Of a stretch of 59,325 bases of DNA, positions 49,406-58,043 are shown piece by piece. Position 1 is the stretch's first letter, and every line of letters starts with the position of its first letter. A program made the position numbers and the translations under genes. The notes beneath the pieces are model-generated. The model was not told where the DNA came from. It saw only the letters and a program-made list of their open reading frames with translations, and searched no databases. The DNA is taken from NCBI GenBank assembly GCA_905234645.1, contig CAJOIS010000002.1, forward strand, positions 1-59,325, given 5' to 3'. The stretch comes from an uncultured Bacteroidales bacterium (lineage in GTDB: Bacteria > Bacteroidota > Bacteroidia > Bacteroidales > F082).

Positions 49406-51961
49406 TTATTCCTTACCGTCATCGGACATCGTGGCCACATGCGAATGATGATGGCGGTGGTGATGGTGTTTATGACGCTTGGGGAAGATCTTCTGCCACC
49501 ATTTCTTTTTCTTCTTGCTCTCTTCCTCGTTGCCGTAGCCGTAGCCATATCCGTAACCGTAGCCATAACCATAGCCGTAACCATATCCATAGCCGTAACC
49601 ATATCCATAGCCGTAATAGCCATAGCCACGTTTCTTCTTGTTGACGCCATTCAGCACGATGCAGAGGTTCGGGAACTTGTTGTCCTTGTAGAACTTGTCG
49701 ACGTCGAAGAGCAAACGCTTGTCGGTCTTGCCGGCACGTAGGACCATGATGGTGGTGTCGGCCAAACGCTTCACGATGTCGGCATCGGCCACCATGCCCA
49801 CGGGCACATTATCCAGGAAGATGTATTCATAGCGCTTGCGCAGTTCTGCCATGAGGTCGTCCAATCGGGTGCTCATCAGCAATTCGGCGGGGTTGGGCGG
49901 CACGGGTCCCGAATAGACTACATCGAGGCCTGGTATGGTTGAGCTGCTATGGATAATGTCGTCGATGGCATCGGTCTTGCCCGAGAGGTAGTTGGAAATA
50001 CCCGCCCGCGTGTTCACGCCAAACACTTTGAACAAGGTACCCTTACGAATGTCCAAGTCAACGATGACGGTCTTGCGCTTGGCCATTGCAAAGCTGGCGG
50101 CCAAGTTGGTCGAGACAAAAGTCTTTCCTGACGACACCATGAACGACGTGAACATCACGACATGTCCACCTTCTTTGCGGTCTTTCATGTACTCAAGGCT
50201 GGAACGTATCAAGCGGAACGCCTCGGAAAGCGAGTCACGCCCGTTCTCCCTGACCATGATGGCATGGCCTTCAATCCCTTTCTCGAAGGTGACATCACCC
50301 AAGAAGGGCACATTGGAAGTCTTTTGCACGTCGGTACGGTCGTGGATAGTCGTATCCAGCAGGTTCTTGAACAGCAATACGACAATCGGCACCGCCAAAC
50401 CGATGAGGAGACCCATGGTCGTCGACTTCTTCTCATTGGGCGAGACGGGCTTGTTGATCGGATAGGCATAATCGATGATCTTGCCCGTGGCTTCCAATTG
50501 TGGGCTCGTCATCAGCAGTTCCTCGCGTTTGGTGAGCAACTGCAGATACAGCTTCTCCTTGATGCCCTGCATGCGCTCCACCGAGCCCAATTCAAGTTGT
50601 GCGACAGGAACACTCTGAATCTGGGCGTTGGCGATGTTGCGTTCGTGGTTGGCAGCCTCGATGCGGTCTTCCAGTCCCAGCAGGTTGACCTCAAGCACAT
50701 TGATAATACTGGCATGAAGCGTGACTTGTTCTTCCATCAAGCCCTGGGCCACAGGGTTGTTGATGGTTCCGTCGGCCTTGTATTTCTCGATCTTCGCCAA
50801 GTTGTCGTTATACTTGGTGATCACACTCTTGGCTTCTCCCGAGATATTGACCGCCCCAACGGGGATCATCTCATCGGTATGGTTTTTCGTGAAGTTCAGC
50901 AGATAGCGCAGCATGTCCGCCTGGCTGTTCAGCTTCTTGGCCTCTTCGGTCAAGGCAGCGCTCGTGGCGACGTACGCCTGGCCATAGCTCTTGGTATCAA
51001 TGATATTGTGGCTACGTTTGAAGTCGACCGACACTTGCTCGTATTCATGGATGTCGTTCATCAGGAACTCGATACGGTCGTTGATGAACTTCTCCGTATA
51101 GTCAAGCACTCGCTGCTGGTCGGCAATCGACTCCTTGTTGTAGGCATCCATGAGGGCGTTGAGCACATCCGCGGCGCGCAAGGGCGACGTGTCGCTCACG
51201 GCCAGCCGCAAGATGGCATTCTTCTCATTGTCCCTCCTCACGTTGACCCGACCGCGATAGGTACCAGCCACCGACGATACCGAACGGTGACGGACGGTGA
51301 TGGCGGTGTTGTAGAAATCGTTGTAACGCCACGTGGGCTTGATCACCAGCTTCCCGATAGGCGAAATCACCGTGTCGTTGAGGCGCACCTTCATCGCAGG
51401 GATGTCGCCACCGAAATCATCCAGGATGACATGCGCGCCGTCGAGTGGTTTCACGGTGAAAGAAGCCGTGGCTTGCTCGTCCATCTCAGGAAAGTCCACC
51501 TCAACGGGCGATTCCTTGTAGAGGTCCCTGTTGCGTTTCGAAACCTTGGTCTTGTAGGAATAGGAGACATTCAGGTTGAGTTCACGCACCATGGCTTCCA
51601 TGATCGACTGCGACTTCAGCACCATAATCTCGTTGTTGACCGTACTGATGACAGGACCGCCCACCAGGCCATTCAGTGCCGCCGAGCCTCGAAACGACTC
51701 GGAACCGCTGCTCTGCGTGGTCTTGATCATGATGGAGGCATAACTGGAATAGATCCGCTCCTCTTTCCTGACCTTATAGTACGAGATGAGGCCGCCTATC
51801 AACGCACAGAGGATAAACCAATGCAGGTTGCGCAGCACCAGGAACACCAGGTCCTTGAACTTAAAGCCGCTATTGGAACTTTCATCAAAGAACGAGTTGA
51901 CATCTTCCGGTCTCTTGTCCTTTGGATCGACGAGGTTGCTGTTTATGTTGTTATCTGCCAT
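49406..51961 (-). CDS. Wzc-type polysaccharide co-polymerase and tyrosine autokinase
   Basis: From the ATG at 51961 the product has 851 residues. A first membrane helix (about 39-58) is followed by the Wzz periplasmic region with coiled coils to about 480, then a second helix (about 500-520). The BY-kinase domain runs from about 560 to 770: P-loop 'MVSSGKT' near 610, Walker A' VIVDLDIRKG, Walker B 'YIFLDNVPVG'. The P-loop lacks the glycines usual in this family (GEGKT is expected; SSGKT is present). The C-terminus is exceptional: 32 residues with 16 Tyr, alternating with Gly, then KKKKKWW and a His-rich end (HHHHRHHH). Tyr-rich tails are autophosphorylated in this family and read by the phosphatase encoded next. 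The kinase couples assembly and export with Wza, encoded 34 nt upstream. Confidence 0.88.
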   Translation of the reverse strand: MADNNINSNLVDPKDKRPEDVNSFFDESSNSGFKFKDLVFLVLRNLHWFILCALIGGLISYYKVRKEERIYSSYASIMIKTTQSSGSESFRGSAALNGLVGGPVISTVNNEIMVLKSQSIMEAMVRELNLNVSYSYKTKVSKRNRDLYKESPVEVDFPEMDEQATASFTVKPLDGAHVILDDFGGDIPAMKVRLNDTVISPIGKLVIKPTWRYNDFYNTAITVRHRSVSSVAGTYRGRVNVRRDNEKNAILRLAVSDTSPLRAADVLNALMDAYNKESIADQQRVLDYTEKFINDRIEFLMNDIHEYEQVSVDFKRSHNIIDTKSYGQAYVATSAALTEEAKKLNSQADMLRYLLNFTKNHTDEMIPVGAVNISGEAKSVITKYNDNLAKIEKYKADGTINNPVAQGLMEEQVTLHASIINVLEVNLLGLEDRIEAANHERNIANAQIQSVPVAQLELGSVERMQGIKEKLYLQLLTKREELLMTSPQLEATGKIIDYAYPINKPVSPNEKKSTTMGLLIGLAVPIVVLLFKNLLDTTIHDRTDVQKTSNVPFLGDVTFEKGIEGHAIMVRENGRDSLSEAFRLIRSSLEYMKDRKEGGHVVMFTSFMVSSGKTFVSTNLAASFAMAKRKTVIVDLDIRKGTLFKVFGVNTRAGISNYLSGKTDAIDDIIHSSSTIPGLDVVYSGPVPPNPAELLMSTRLDDLMAELRKRYEYIFLDNVPVGMVADADIVKRLADTTIMVLRAGKTDKRLLFDVDKFYKDNKFPNLCIVLNGVNKKKRGYGYYGYGYGYGYGYGYGYGYGYGYGYGYGYGNEEESKKKKKWWQKIFPKRHKHHHHRHHHSHVATMSDDGKE
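49532..49627 (-). repeat. Short tandem repeat coding for the Gly-Tyr tail
   Basis: The 32 codons after Arg-(Gly-Tyr) are Gly/Tyr in alternation, with one Tyr-Tyr; Gly and Tyr codons vary (GGC, GGA, GGT; TAT, TAC). The DNA shows 6-bp and 18-bp periodicity, so slippage could change length in frame. Confidence 0.9.
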
Positions 51962-51995
51962 GTCTTCACACAAGTTACAGGGTTAACGTCTTAAA

Positions 51996-52796
51996 TCATT
52001 GTTGCTTTTGGACGAAATTGGAAATCAGCGTATAGATCGACAACACCGAGACCAGCGAGGAAACCACGCCCAAGACCGTATTCAGGTTGTTGCTGAAGAA
52101 CTTATAGGAACGCTCCTCGGTGAATATGATGTCGTTTTGCTGCAGCACGAAGAAATCGTCGTTAAAGATCTCGGTAGAGCGAGGATCGAGGTAATGGATC
52201 ACCCGCTGGCCATTCACTTCGCGCATGACGCCGATGCGATCGCGGCGTGTGTACCAATCCAAGCCACCCGCCATGGCCAAGGCCTCTAAGAAGGTACAGC
52301 GCTCGTTGGGAATGCTGATCACTTTACCACCCGAGCTACTCAGGAAGAAAACCTTGAAGTTGGCGAAGCGCGCCACCACCAAAGGATCCGAGAGGTAGCC
52401 GTTGCGGATAATGTTGGCCGCAATCGTGTCCTGCAACTGCAGGCGCGTCAATCCTGCCACATGGAGATCCCCCAACACGGGGAACTGGATGTTGCCCTTG
52501 GCATCCACCAAATATCCGGCCAACGATCCGTTGCCGCTATTATTGTACCCTCCATACTGGGAATTATGCAACTGGTTGAAAGGTTTCAGTAGCTCTTCGT
52601 TTTGTCCCGACTTGGTCACCACCTGGATGCGCAGCTCGTCGAAAGGCGCTACCGTAGCTTCCAAGGTCTTGCTAATGGGCAATCCATAGGTCGGCATGTC
52701 CTGCAAATAGCGCACGTGCTTGGTGGTCACGCACGACGACGAGGCCAATGCGAGCGCAGCCAAGCACAAAAACAAGAAAATCCGATTCGTTCTCAT
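51996..52796 (-). CDS. Wza-type polysaccharide export outer-membrane lipoprotein
   Basis: The 266-aa product has a lipoprotein signal (lipobox SSSC, Cys22). The polysaccharide-export domain ('VAPFDELRIQVVTKS', about 50-110) is followed by an SLBB-like domain (about 150-220, 'GKVISIPNERCTFLEALAMAGGL'). A C-terminal hydrophobic helix (about 235-260) is probably the outer-membrane pore helix of Wza. It forms the export channel of the exopolysaccharide. It heads the wza-wzc-phosphatase group and has its own -7 box. Confidence 0.87.
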   Translation of the reverse strand: MRTNRIFLFLCLAALALASSSCVTTKHVRYLQDMPTYGLPISKTLEATVAPFDELRIQVVTKSGQNEELLKPFNQLHNSQYGGYNNSGNGSLAGYLVDAKGNIQFPVLGDLHVAGLTRLQLQDTIAANIIRNGYLSDPLVVARFANFKVFFLSSSGGKVISIPNERCTFLEALAMAGGLDWYTRRDRIGVMREVNGQRVIHYLDPRSTEIFNDDFFVLQQNDIIFTEERSYKFFSNNLNTVLGVVSSLVSVLSIYTLISNFVQKQQ

Positions 52797-52830
52797 AGAG
52801 TTACAAATGTTTTGGTCTCAATTCATTGTG

Positions 52831-52838
52831 CAAAAATA
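52831..52838 (-). promoter_or_regulatory. -7 element before the Wza gene
   Basis: TATTTTTG on the minus strand, 35 nt before the ATG at 52796, matches TAnnTTTG. No -33 TTTG stands at the right distance; the region overlaps the end of the deacetylase gene. An internal promoter of the exopolysaccharide locus is likely. Confidence 0.45.
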
Positions 52839-52849
52839 CAACTATTTTC

Positions 52850-53641
52850 TTAACCGCGATGCACGAGAAGCCTTTTCACCCCATTCTTTAAGGATTGGCC
52901 TATCTTTTCGCGCCACCATTCGCCTCGGTGGTCGGTCCAGCGCTGCGGATGGGTGGTCACCATCAGCTGACGTGGCAACCCATGGTCGTGCAACGCCTTC
53001 AAGAGGTCGTCGGTACGGTGATAGGCCCATCCCCGACGTATCCATTCCTCTTGGTACACAGGCACTTTGTCACGAAGACTTACGTGGAAGCCATCCCAAC
53101 GCCGTCCAGTGTCGGTCAGATAAAACACCTTGGAGAAATCCACATCGAAATAAGGCTCTCCGACAAGTCCATAGTCGTGATAATCCGCGTATTTCCACAA
53201 ATCCCTGCCATCGTATCTGCTCGTCGGCGCCCCATGCATGCAGAGGGTTCTGACGGGATAGTATTGCCGGAAATAGGAAAGCTGCTTTTCAAAATGACGC
53301 AACGCCTTCTCGGCATCCCCTTCGCACAGGGCCATGTCTTCATAATGATAGCCGATTTCATGCCCCAAGGCCACTATGTCTTTAATGACCTCGGGCTGGT
53401 TGCTCTGCTCGACGACACGGAAATAATACGAAGCCTGGATGTCCAACGCATGTTCTATCCGGGCGGTCGCCAAGGAGTTGGCTGCCTTCAGGTCGACGTC
53501 GTGACGAAGGATGACGAAACGCGCCTCACCCAAGCTGTCCTTGTCCGTGCAATACTGCTCGAAAGTGATGAAGCGATAGCCGCCCGCTTTCAGCCCTTGC
53601 AGCAGTTCGGTGTATTTTGCCAGCGTAAAGTCTTTGCTCAT
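52850..53641 (-). CDS. Polysaccharide deacetylase-like (NodB-type) enzyme
   Basis: The 263-aa product has the metal-binding motif RHDVD (His47, Asp48, Asp50), corresponding to the TFDDG motif of NodB enzymes, and GHEIGYHYE (His94, His99) as the H-x4-H zinc motif. 'CMHGAP' near 143 resembles motif 3. It probably removes acetyl groups from N-acetyl sugars of the nascent polysaccharide. The active site has HD instead of DD as usual for the Bacteroidota branch. Its ATG overlaps the stop of the DUF354 gene by four bases. Confidence 0.75.
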   Translation of the reverse strand: MSKDFTLAKYTELLQGLKAGGYRFITFEQYCTDKDSLGEARFVILRHDVDLKAANSLATARIEHALDIQASYYFRVVEQSNQPEVIKDIVALGHEIGYHYEDMALCEGDAEKALRHFEKQLSYFRQYYPVRTLCMHGAPTSRYDGRDLWKYADYHDYGLVGEPYFDVDFSKVFYLTDTGRRWDGFHVSLRDKVPVYQEEWIRRGWAYHRTDDLLKALHDHGLPRQLMVTTHPQRWTDHRGEWWREKIGQSLKNGVKRLLVHRG

Positions 53642-54723
53642 CTGAAATCCAATTGGAGGCCTGGCTGCGTCATGAGGGTCTTCCTGCTCTCAGGATAGTT
53701 CTCGACAAACCATACCAAAAAACGGGTATAGTCGATCTTCTCGGCGAGCATCCTTTGGCGACGTTGCTGCCACTCCCCTTTCAAGTCAGGCAGGGCGAGC
53801 AGTTCATTTATCTTGTCAAAAAACGCTTCTTGCTGCTCAGGCAGGAACGAATAGCACAAACCGTATTTCTGTTCCAGTTCGTTGGGTACCGACAGCCGCC
53901 CTGCGAAGCTGTTGCATTTCACGGCAGGCGTCCCCAGCACGGCGGCTTCTGAGGTCATCGTCTGGCTGTCGCCGACAAACATGGTGGCATAAACCATCAG
54001 CGAGTGCGCCTTTTCGGGCGACACGGTCAGTTGATAGGGCTTGAACTCATCGTCGATGTTGCGTTCCGTGGTAATCAGCACCTTGCCATGGGTCTTCAAC
54101 AGCTCCAACAGGTGCCTCTTGTTCTCAATGGAAAGGCCTTCAGCCCCCACGTCATGATGGGCTTTGAAAGCGTTGAACCTCAAGATGAAGAAGGTCTCGC
54201 CCTCTTTGAGTCCAGCCTCACGAAGCACGCTCGGGTCGGGCGTGAAGCGGTTGGGATGGAGGTAAGCCAACTCGTGGTAGGAGTCCACATAGACGGCTTT
54301 CTTGGACTTGCGACGGATGGCCGAGGGGGTCAGGATGGCATCGGCAAAGGGATGTCCGAACTTGACGAACAAAGGCTCGGCGGCATCGTCGTCGTCGTCC
54401 ATGACGATGCTTTTCATCCGACTCAGTTTGCTGACATGCGGGAGGTTGATGGACGATCCGATGCCTAGATCGATATGATGCTGCCGGACCAACTTCAGTA
54501 GGCGTCTGTCGTAAACCAGCTGGTCCATGCCTTTCTTGCCTAGGGCATCATTCTTCTTCCCGATGTTGACATAGGGAATGCCGTACAAATCGAGCAGTTT
54601 CATCGCCGAAGGGATCTCCTTGACGGCGACGACGACCTCGTGTCCATGGTCGACAAGGATCCTATAGGCATTGCGCAACAGGTGCACGTGCGCGGGATGG
54701 TTGATGTCGACCAGGATGTTCAT
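53638..54723 (-). CDS. DUF354 family glycosyltransferase-like protein
   Basis: From the ATG at 54723 the product has 361 residues, starting 'NILVDINHPAHVHLLRNAYRIL', the hallmark of the DUF354 family (GT-B-like proteins related to UDP-GlcNAc epimerases and MurG-like transferases). A donor-site-like 'VGDSQTMTSEAAVLGTPA' stands near residue 255. A run of five Asp (DDDDD) is seen near residue 108. DUF354 genes are common in exopolysaccharide and pseudaminic or legionaminic acid loci of Bacteroidota. The exact reaction is unknown. Translation is coupled on both sides by four-base overlaps. Confidence 0.7.
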   Translation of the reverse strand: MNILVDINHPAHVHLLRNAYRILVDHGHEVVVAVKEIPSAMKLLDLYGIPYVNIGKKNDALGKKGMDQLVYDRRLLKLVRQHHIDLGIGSSINLPHVSKLSRMKSIVMDDDDDAAEPLFVKFGHPFADAILTPSAIRRKSKKAVYVDSYHELAYLHPNRFTPDPSVLREAGLKEGETFFILRFNAFKAHHDVGAEGLSIENKRHLLELLKTHGKVLITTERNIDDEFKPYQLTVSPEKAHSLMVYATMFVGDSQTMTSEAAVLGTPAVKCNSFAGRLSVPNELEQKYGLCYSFLPEQQEAFFDKINELLALPDLKGEWQQRRQRMLAEKIDYTRFLVWFVENYPESRKTLMTQPGLQLDFR

Positions 54724-55721
54724 TGTCTTTTCATGATTTTCACGCCCAACTTCCCGATGCCATACAGCCAGCGGCTGCACACGAATCGATTTCGTCCGAA
54801 CTCTTTCAGCTCTCCCCCAAATTTCAGCTTAAAGTCACGCACACCATAGCCGCCATCATCGGGCTTGCCGGCCCCCATCATGTCGAAACGCGGACAACCG
54901 TTCTCTGCAGCATATTGAAGCCCGGCAAACGTGGCCAACTCTGAGGGGAAGATGTTCTTGAAGACGCCGTCCTGACCGCAGGCATACATCTCATAGAGTG
55001 ACTGGCCCTCCAAGCCCACGCAGACCGTGCCACCGACCACCTTTCCCTCATACTCCACCAACAAGAATGCCGACGATGCGATGAAAAACAGTTTTTCAAA
55101 GAACTCGACCGACGGCAAGGGCGTCTTCACCTTGGTGGTGTATAGGTCCAGCAGAATGGCATAATATTCCCTGACTTGTTCCAACGAGGGTTGGGTCACC
55201 AGGCGGGCACCGTCACGCAGGCTAACGCGGATGTCGCGCTTGCGGCTCTTGCCTAGATGTTCGTTGACGGCCTCCATTGTAGACGTGTCGACCCAGATGT
55301 CGTAGTGCGGCTCGTAGGCGAAGCCGCAGCGCTCGAAGACGGGACGCCAAGGGCTGTAGTCGTTGAAGTTGCGCGTCTCGATGTATATGGCCTTGCGCTT
55401 CAGACGCGACTTCAGCGCGTCAAGCAACAGGACCAGTTCTTCTTCGGTGAGGTCGTCGGCCAACAAGGGTCCGCCCGTGACGATGGCGCGTCGCGAAAAG
55501 AACTGCTTGAGCTTCCCTCCGTCTTTCTGTAGATAGCCCACCACCACGCCTTTCAGGCGTCCTTGCTCCACAACGCCCAAGGCGAAGGCCTCAAGAAAAG
55601 AGAGGCCGTCGTAGAAATCGTAGGCTTCCCGAGTCTGGAACCAACTAGCTACGGAGGAAGTCCTTACCAATCCATCCCATGCCAACTTATCAACACTCTG
55701 TATCTCAACTACTTTCGACAT
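54720..55721 (-). CDS. FemAB/GNAT-like acyl- or aminoacyltransferase
   Basis: The 333-aa product has tandem GNAT-like folds. 'SYLQKD...KQFFSRRAIVTGGPLL'-like strands stand in the first half, and the second half has 'AFLLVEYEGKVVGGTVCV' (about 218) and the FemAB-type ending 'GGYGVRDFKLKFGGEL' (about 292). FemAB enzymes add amino acids to peptidoglycan. This subgroup is found in exopolysaccharide loci of Gram-negatives (including PEP-CTERM/exosortase loci), where it may acylate or aminoacylate the glycan. It lies between two glycan genes with coupled starts (13-nt and 4-nt overlaps). Confidence 0.7.
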   Translation of the reverse strand: MSKVVEIQSVDKLAWDGLVRTSSVASWFQTREAYDFYDGLSFLEAFALGVVEQGRLKGVVVGYLQKDGGKLKQFFSRRAIVTGGPLLADDLTEEELVLLLDALKSRLKRKAIYIETRNFNDYSPWRPVFERCGFAYEPHYDIWVDTSTMEAVNEHLGKSRKRDIRVSLRDGARLVTQPSLEQVREYYAILLDLYTTKVKTPLPSVEFFEKLFFIASSAFLLVEYEGKVVGGTVCVGLEGQSLYEMYACGQDGVFKNIFPSELATFAGLQYAAENGCPRFDMMGAGKPDDGGYGVRDFKLKFGGELKEFGRNRFVCSRWLYGIGKLGVKIMKRQ

Positions 55722-56632
55722 ACCGTTTCGTAAATCTCCATCAGCCTTTGTGCCACCACTCGGTTGTCCAAACCATCCGCGACCAGTTTCTCGCGGCCTT
55801 TTGTCTTCCCCTCGAAAGCGAAGGCTGCTTGCAACAGGCCGGCCAATGCTTCCGGTTCACGCGTTTCGGCCACAAAGCAACCCGCGACGCCTTCCGTGCG
55901 TTCCTTCACGTCGCCGACGTCCACGCTCACGATGGGGCATCCGCAGGCCATGGCCTCCTTGACCACCTGGGGCGAGCCTTCGGTGAAGGAGGTCATCAGC
56001 AAAACATCGGCCGCACACATCAGCGAGGTCACTTCGTCGCGGGTGTAGCCTTTCAGTTCCAATAGCTCAACACCATCACCCAAAAGCGCCACCGCTTCTT
56101 GGGCCAAGGGAGCGTTTTTCACCTCGTTGTCAAAAGCGCCAGCGAACAGGATATAGCGTTGGTCACCCGACCAGCCCATCGTCCGTCGCGCTTCGCCCCT
56201 TTCGGTGAGTTGTTGCTCGGTGAGGTCGATGCCGCATGGCAGCAAGCTGTATTTCTTTTTGGGACAGGCTCTTTCGAGCGTCTTGCGCGAGACGAACACG
56301 TTCCATGCCGAGAGTCGCACCGCCTTTTGGGAATACCGAAATACCTGTGGGTCGTTGATATCCGAGCCATGGTAGGTCACCACCACGGGTACCCTCCGCT
56401 GAAGGCATGCCAACAAGCCCGAGAGGCCGTAATGGGCATGCACCACATCGGGGCGGAAGTCCTTAATCTTCCGTCTTAAGCCGGAGAGGTTGCCCAGATA
56501 ACCCCGAACGCCTCTGCCTCGCAAGCCGTAAAAACCGACTTCAACACCCAGGGCTTTGAGTGCTTCGGCCTGCTCGACAATGAAAGGTGCCAAAGCCCCT
56601 TTGTTGCCTGATGCGACGATGAGAATCCTCAT
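55709..56632 (-). CDS. GT4-type glycosyltransferase
   Basis: The 307-aa product is a short GT-B transferase: N-terminal 'RILIVASGNKGALAPFIVEQA' Rossmann fold, 'VVHAHYGLSGLLA' near 65, 'YHGSDIN' near 86, and the donor-site 'TSFTEGSPQVVKEAMACGCPIVSVD' near 215. It transfers a sugar from a nucleotide donor to the lipid-linked oligosaccharide; the sugar is unknown. Its start overlaps the stop of the membrane protein gene by four bases. Confidence 0.8.
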   Translation of the reverse strand: MRILIVASGNKGALAPFIVEQAEALKALGVEVGFYGLRGRGVRGYLGNLSGLRRKIKDFRPDVVHAHYGLSGLLACLQRRVPVVVTYHGSDINDPQVFRYSQKAVRLSAWNVFVSRKTLERACPKKKYSLLPCGIDLTEQQLTERGEARRTMGWSGDQRYILFAGAFDNEVKNAPLAQEAVALLGDGVELLELKGYTRDEVTSLMCAADVLLMTSFTEGSPQVVKEAMACGCPIVSVDVGDVKERTEGVAGCFVAETREPEALAGLLQAAFAFEGKTKGREKLVADGLDNRVVAQRLMEIYETVCRK

Positions 56633-58032
56633 GCCAGTCCTCTACCCTTCAGTTTGATTAAGGCCCATGCGATGTTGGCCACACCAATCCCGACAAGCCA
56701 TATCACATACCATCGTTTGTGCTTATTGGTCAGCTGGGTCACTCCAAAGGCAGCGAACATCAGCTCCAAGGCCAAAACAGGAAAATGGAAACGTTCGGAA
56801 TGGGCAAAATTGCTGAACACCAAAACCACCAAATAGCCACACATCACCGCAATAGGAAGCACATGCTTTCGCCAATCGCCCCGCTTCAACAGGAGGAACA
56901 AGGCGAGGATGGTCAATCCGGAGAGGATGTTCTTGATGAAGTTGGCGCCGTTCATCATCATCTGGTTCTCCTGGCCCTGCACCTCCACCATCGAGGAAAA
57001 AGGAATGGTGAAGATGAGGGGCGCAAACACCGATGCCGTTGCGTACTTGGCCAAATTGTTGCCACCCTGAATCTCAGAACGGTACTGATAGCCAACGGTT
57101 TGGTTCTGCTCCCTGCCTTCCCACAAGGTCTGGGCCTCTTGAAGCAATTCCACGCCTGTCGTTGCCAGCATCCAGAGGCCAAACAAGGTCGTGAAGAGAA
57201 TCTTTTTCCACAATTGGAGTTGCTTCTTCGATGTAAAGATGAGGGCAGCCACCATGGCCGCCGCCAACACTGCCGCCACAGCTGCGCGGAATGTCAGCAT
57301 CACTCCAATGATGATGAGGGGTAAGAGAAGGTCTTGTATCTTCAGTTTAGGAGAGCGGAGCGCCAAATCGCCACGTTCTACGAACAGGACAATCATGAAT
57401 GCCATCTCAATCTCTTTCAAGGTAACACCGCAATAGAGCCACGCATTGGGCATCAGCATGTAGAAAATGCCACCAATGCGTCCGGCGGCCTCGCCGAAAT
57501 TCCGCTTGCCAATATTGTAGAGCAACACACAGGTAAAGGCATCGATGACACACTTCACGACACGTCCCACCAACACGTAGGGGCCCAAAGGCAAATACAA
57601 AAGCGCCAACCACCAACAATAACCCGAGTCGGAAAAATCGACATAGGTTTTCATATAGTCCAAGAATTCCTCTAGACCATAATTGTACCATACCTCTGCG
57701 GCTCCTTGATAAAAAAGCTCGTCGCCAGCTTGGTATGCATGCGGTTGCCCCGTAGCTCCGATGTAATAGAAATAGATGAAAACGACATAGACAAGACGGA
57801 TGAGGAGGGCCGCGAGGAACAACTTTTTGGGGAACATGCGTTCGGAATAACGCTCCCACGCCATCGTGAGTTTGTTGGAAAACACGAAGAAAGTCACCAC
57901 AGCGACGACGCCAAACAGCACGAACTGCAATGGCAGCACCCGATTCATGTAAAGGGCGCTTACCAATGCCAGGGTAACGCCATAGGCGATGATTGAACGC
58001 GTAGAAAAATATTTAGGAAAATAGGTCAGCAT
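56629..58032 (-). CDS. Polytopic membrane glycosyltransferase-like protein (GT-C/ArnT-like)
   Basis: The 467-aa product has about 11-12 membrane helices. After the third, 'HAYQAGDELFYQGAAEVWYNYG' (near residue 95) resembles the acidic first luminal loop of GT-C enzymes (ArnT, PMT, GT39/GT83). 'HSERFHFPVLALELMFAAFG' near 413 is like their C-terminal helix end. It may use a lipid-phosphate sugar as donor, or be a Wzy-type polymerase; the sequence alone does not decide. It lies between two GT4 genes in the operon. Confidence 0.5.
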   Translation of the reverse strand: MLTYFPKYFSTRSIIAYGVTLALVSALYMNRVLPLQFVLFGVVAVVTFFVFSNKLTMAWERYSERMFPKKLFLAALLIRLVYVVFIYFYYIGATGQPHAYQAGDELFYQGAAEVWYNYGLEEFLDYMKTYVDFSDSGYCWWLALLYLPLGPYVLVGRVVKCVIDAFTCVLLYNIGKRNFGEAAGRIGGIFYMLMPNAWLYCGVTLKEIEMAFMIVLFVERGDLALRSPKLKIQDLLLPLIIIGVMLTFRAAVAAVLAAAMVAALIFTSKKQLQLWKKILFTTLFGLWMLATTGVELLQEAQTLWEGREQNQTVGYQYRSEIQGGNNLAKYATASVFAPLIFTIPFSSMVEVQGQENQMMMNGANFIKNILSGLTILALFLLLKRGDWRKHVLPIAVMCGYLVVLVFSNFAHSERFHFPVLALELMFAAFGVTQLTNKHKRWYVIWLVGIGVANIAWALIKLKGRGLA

Positions 58033-58043
58033 CGTAGTAATTT

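Noticed and set aside
50162..51994. 610-residue plus-strand frame opposite the Wzc-type gene
   Set aside because: The minus strand carries a full kinase with recognised motifs; the opposite frame has no domain, signal or promoter.
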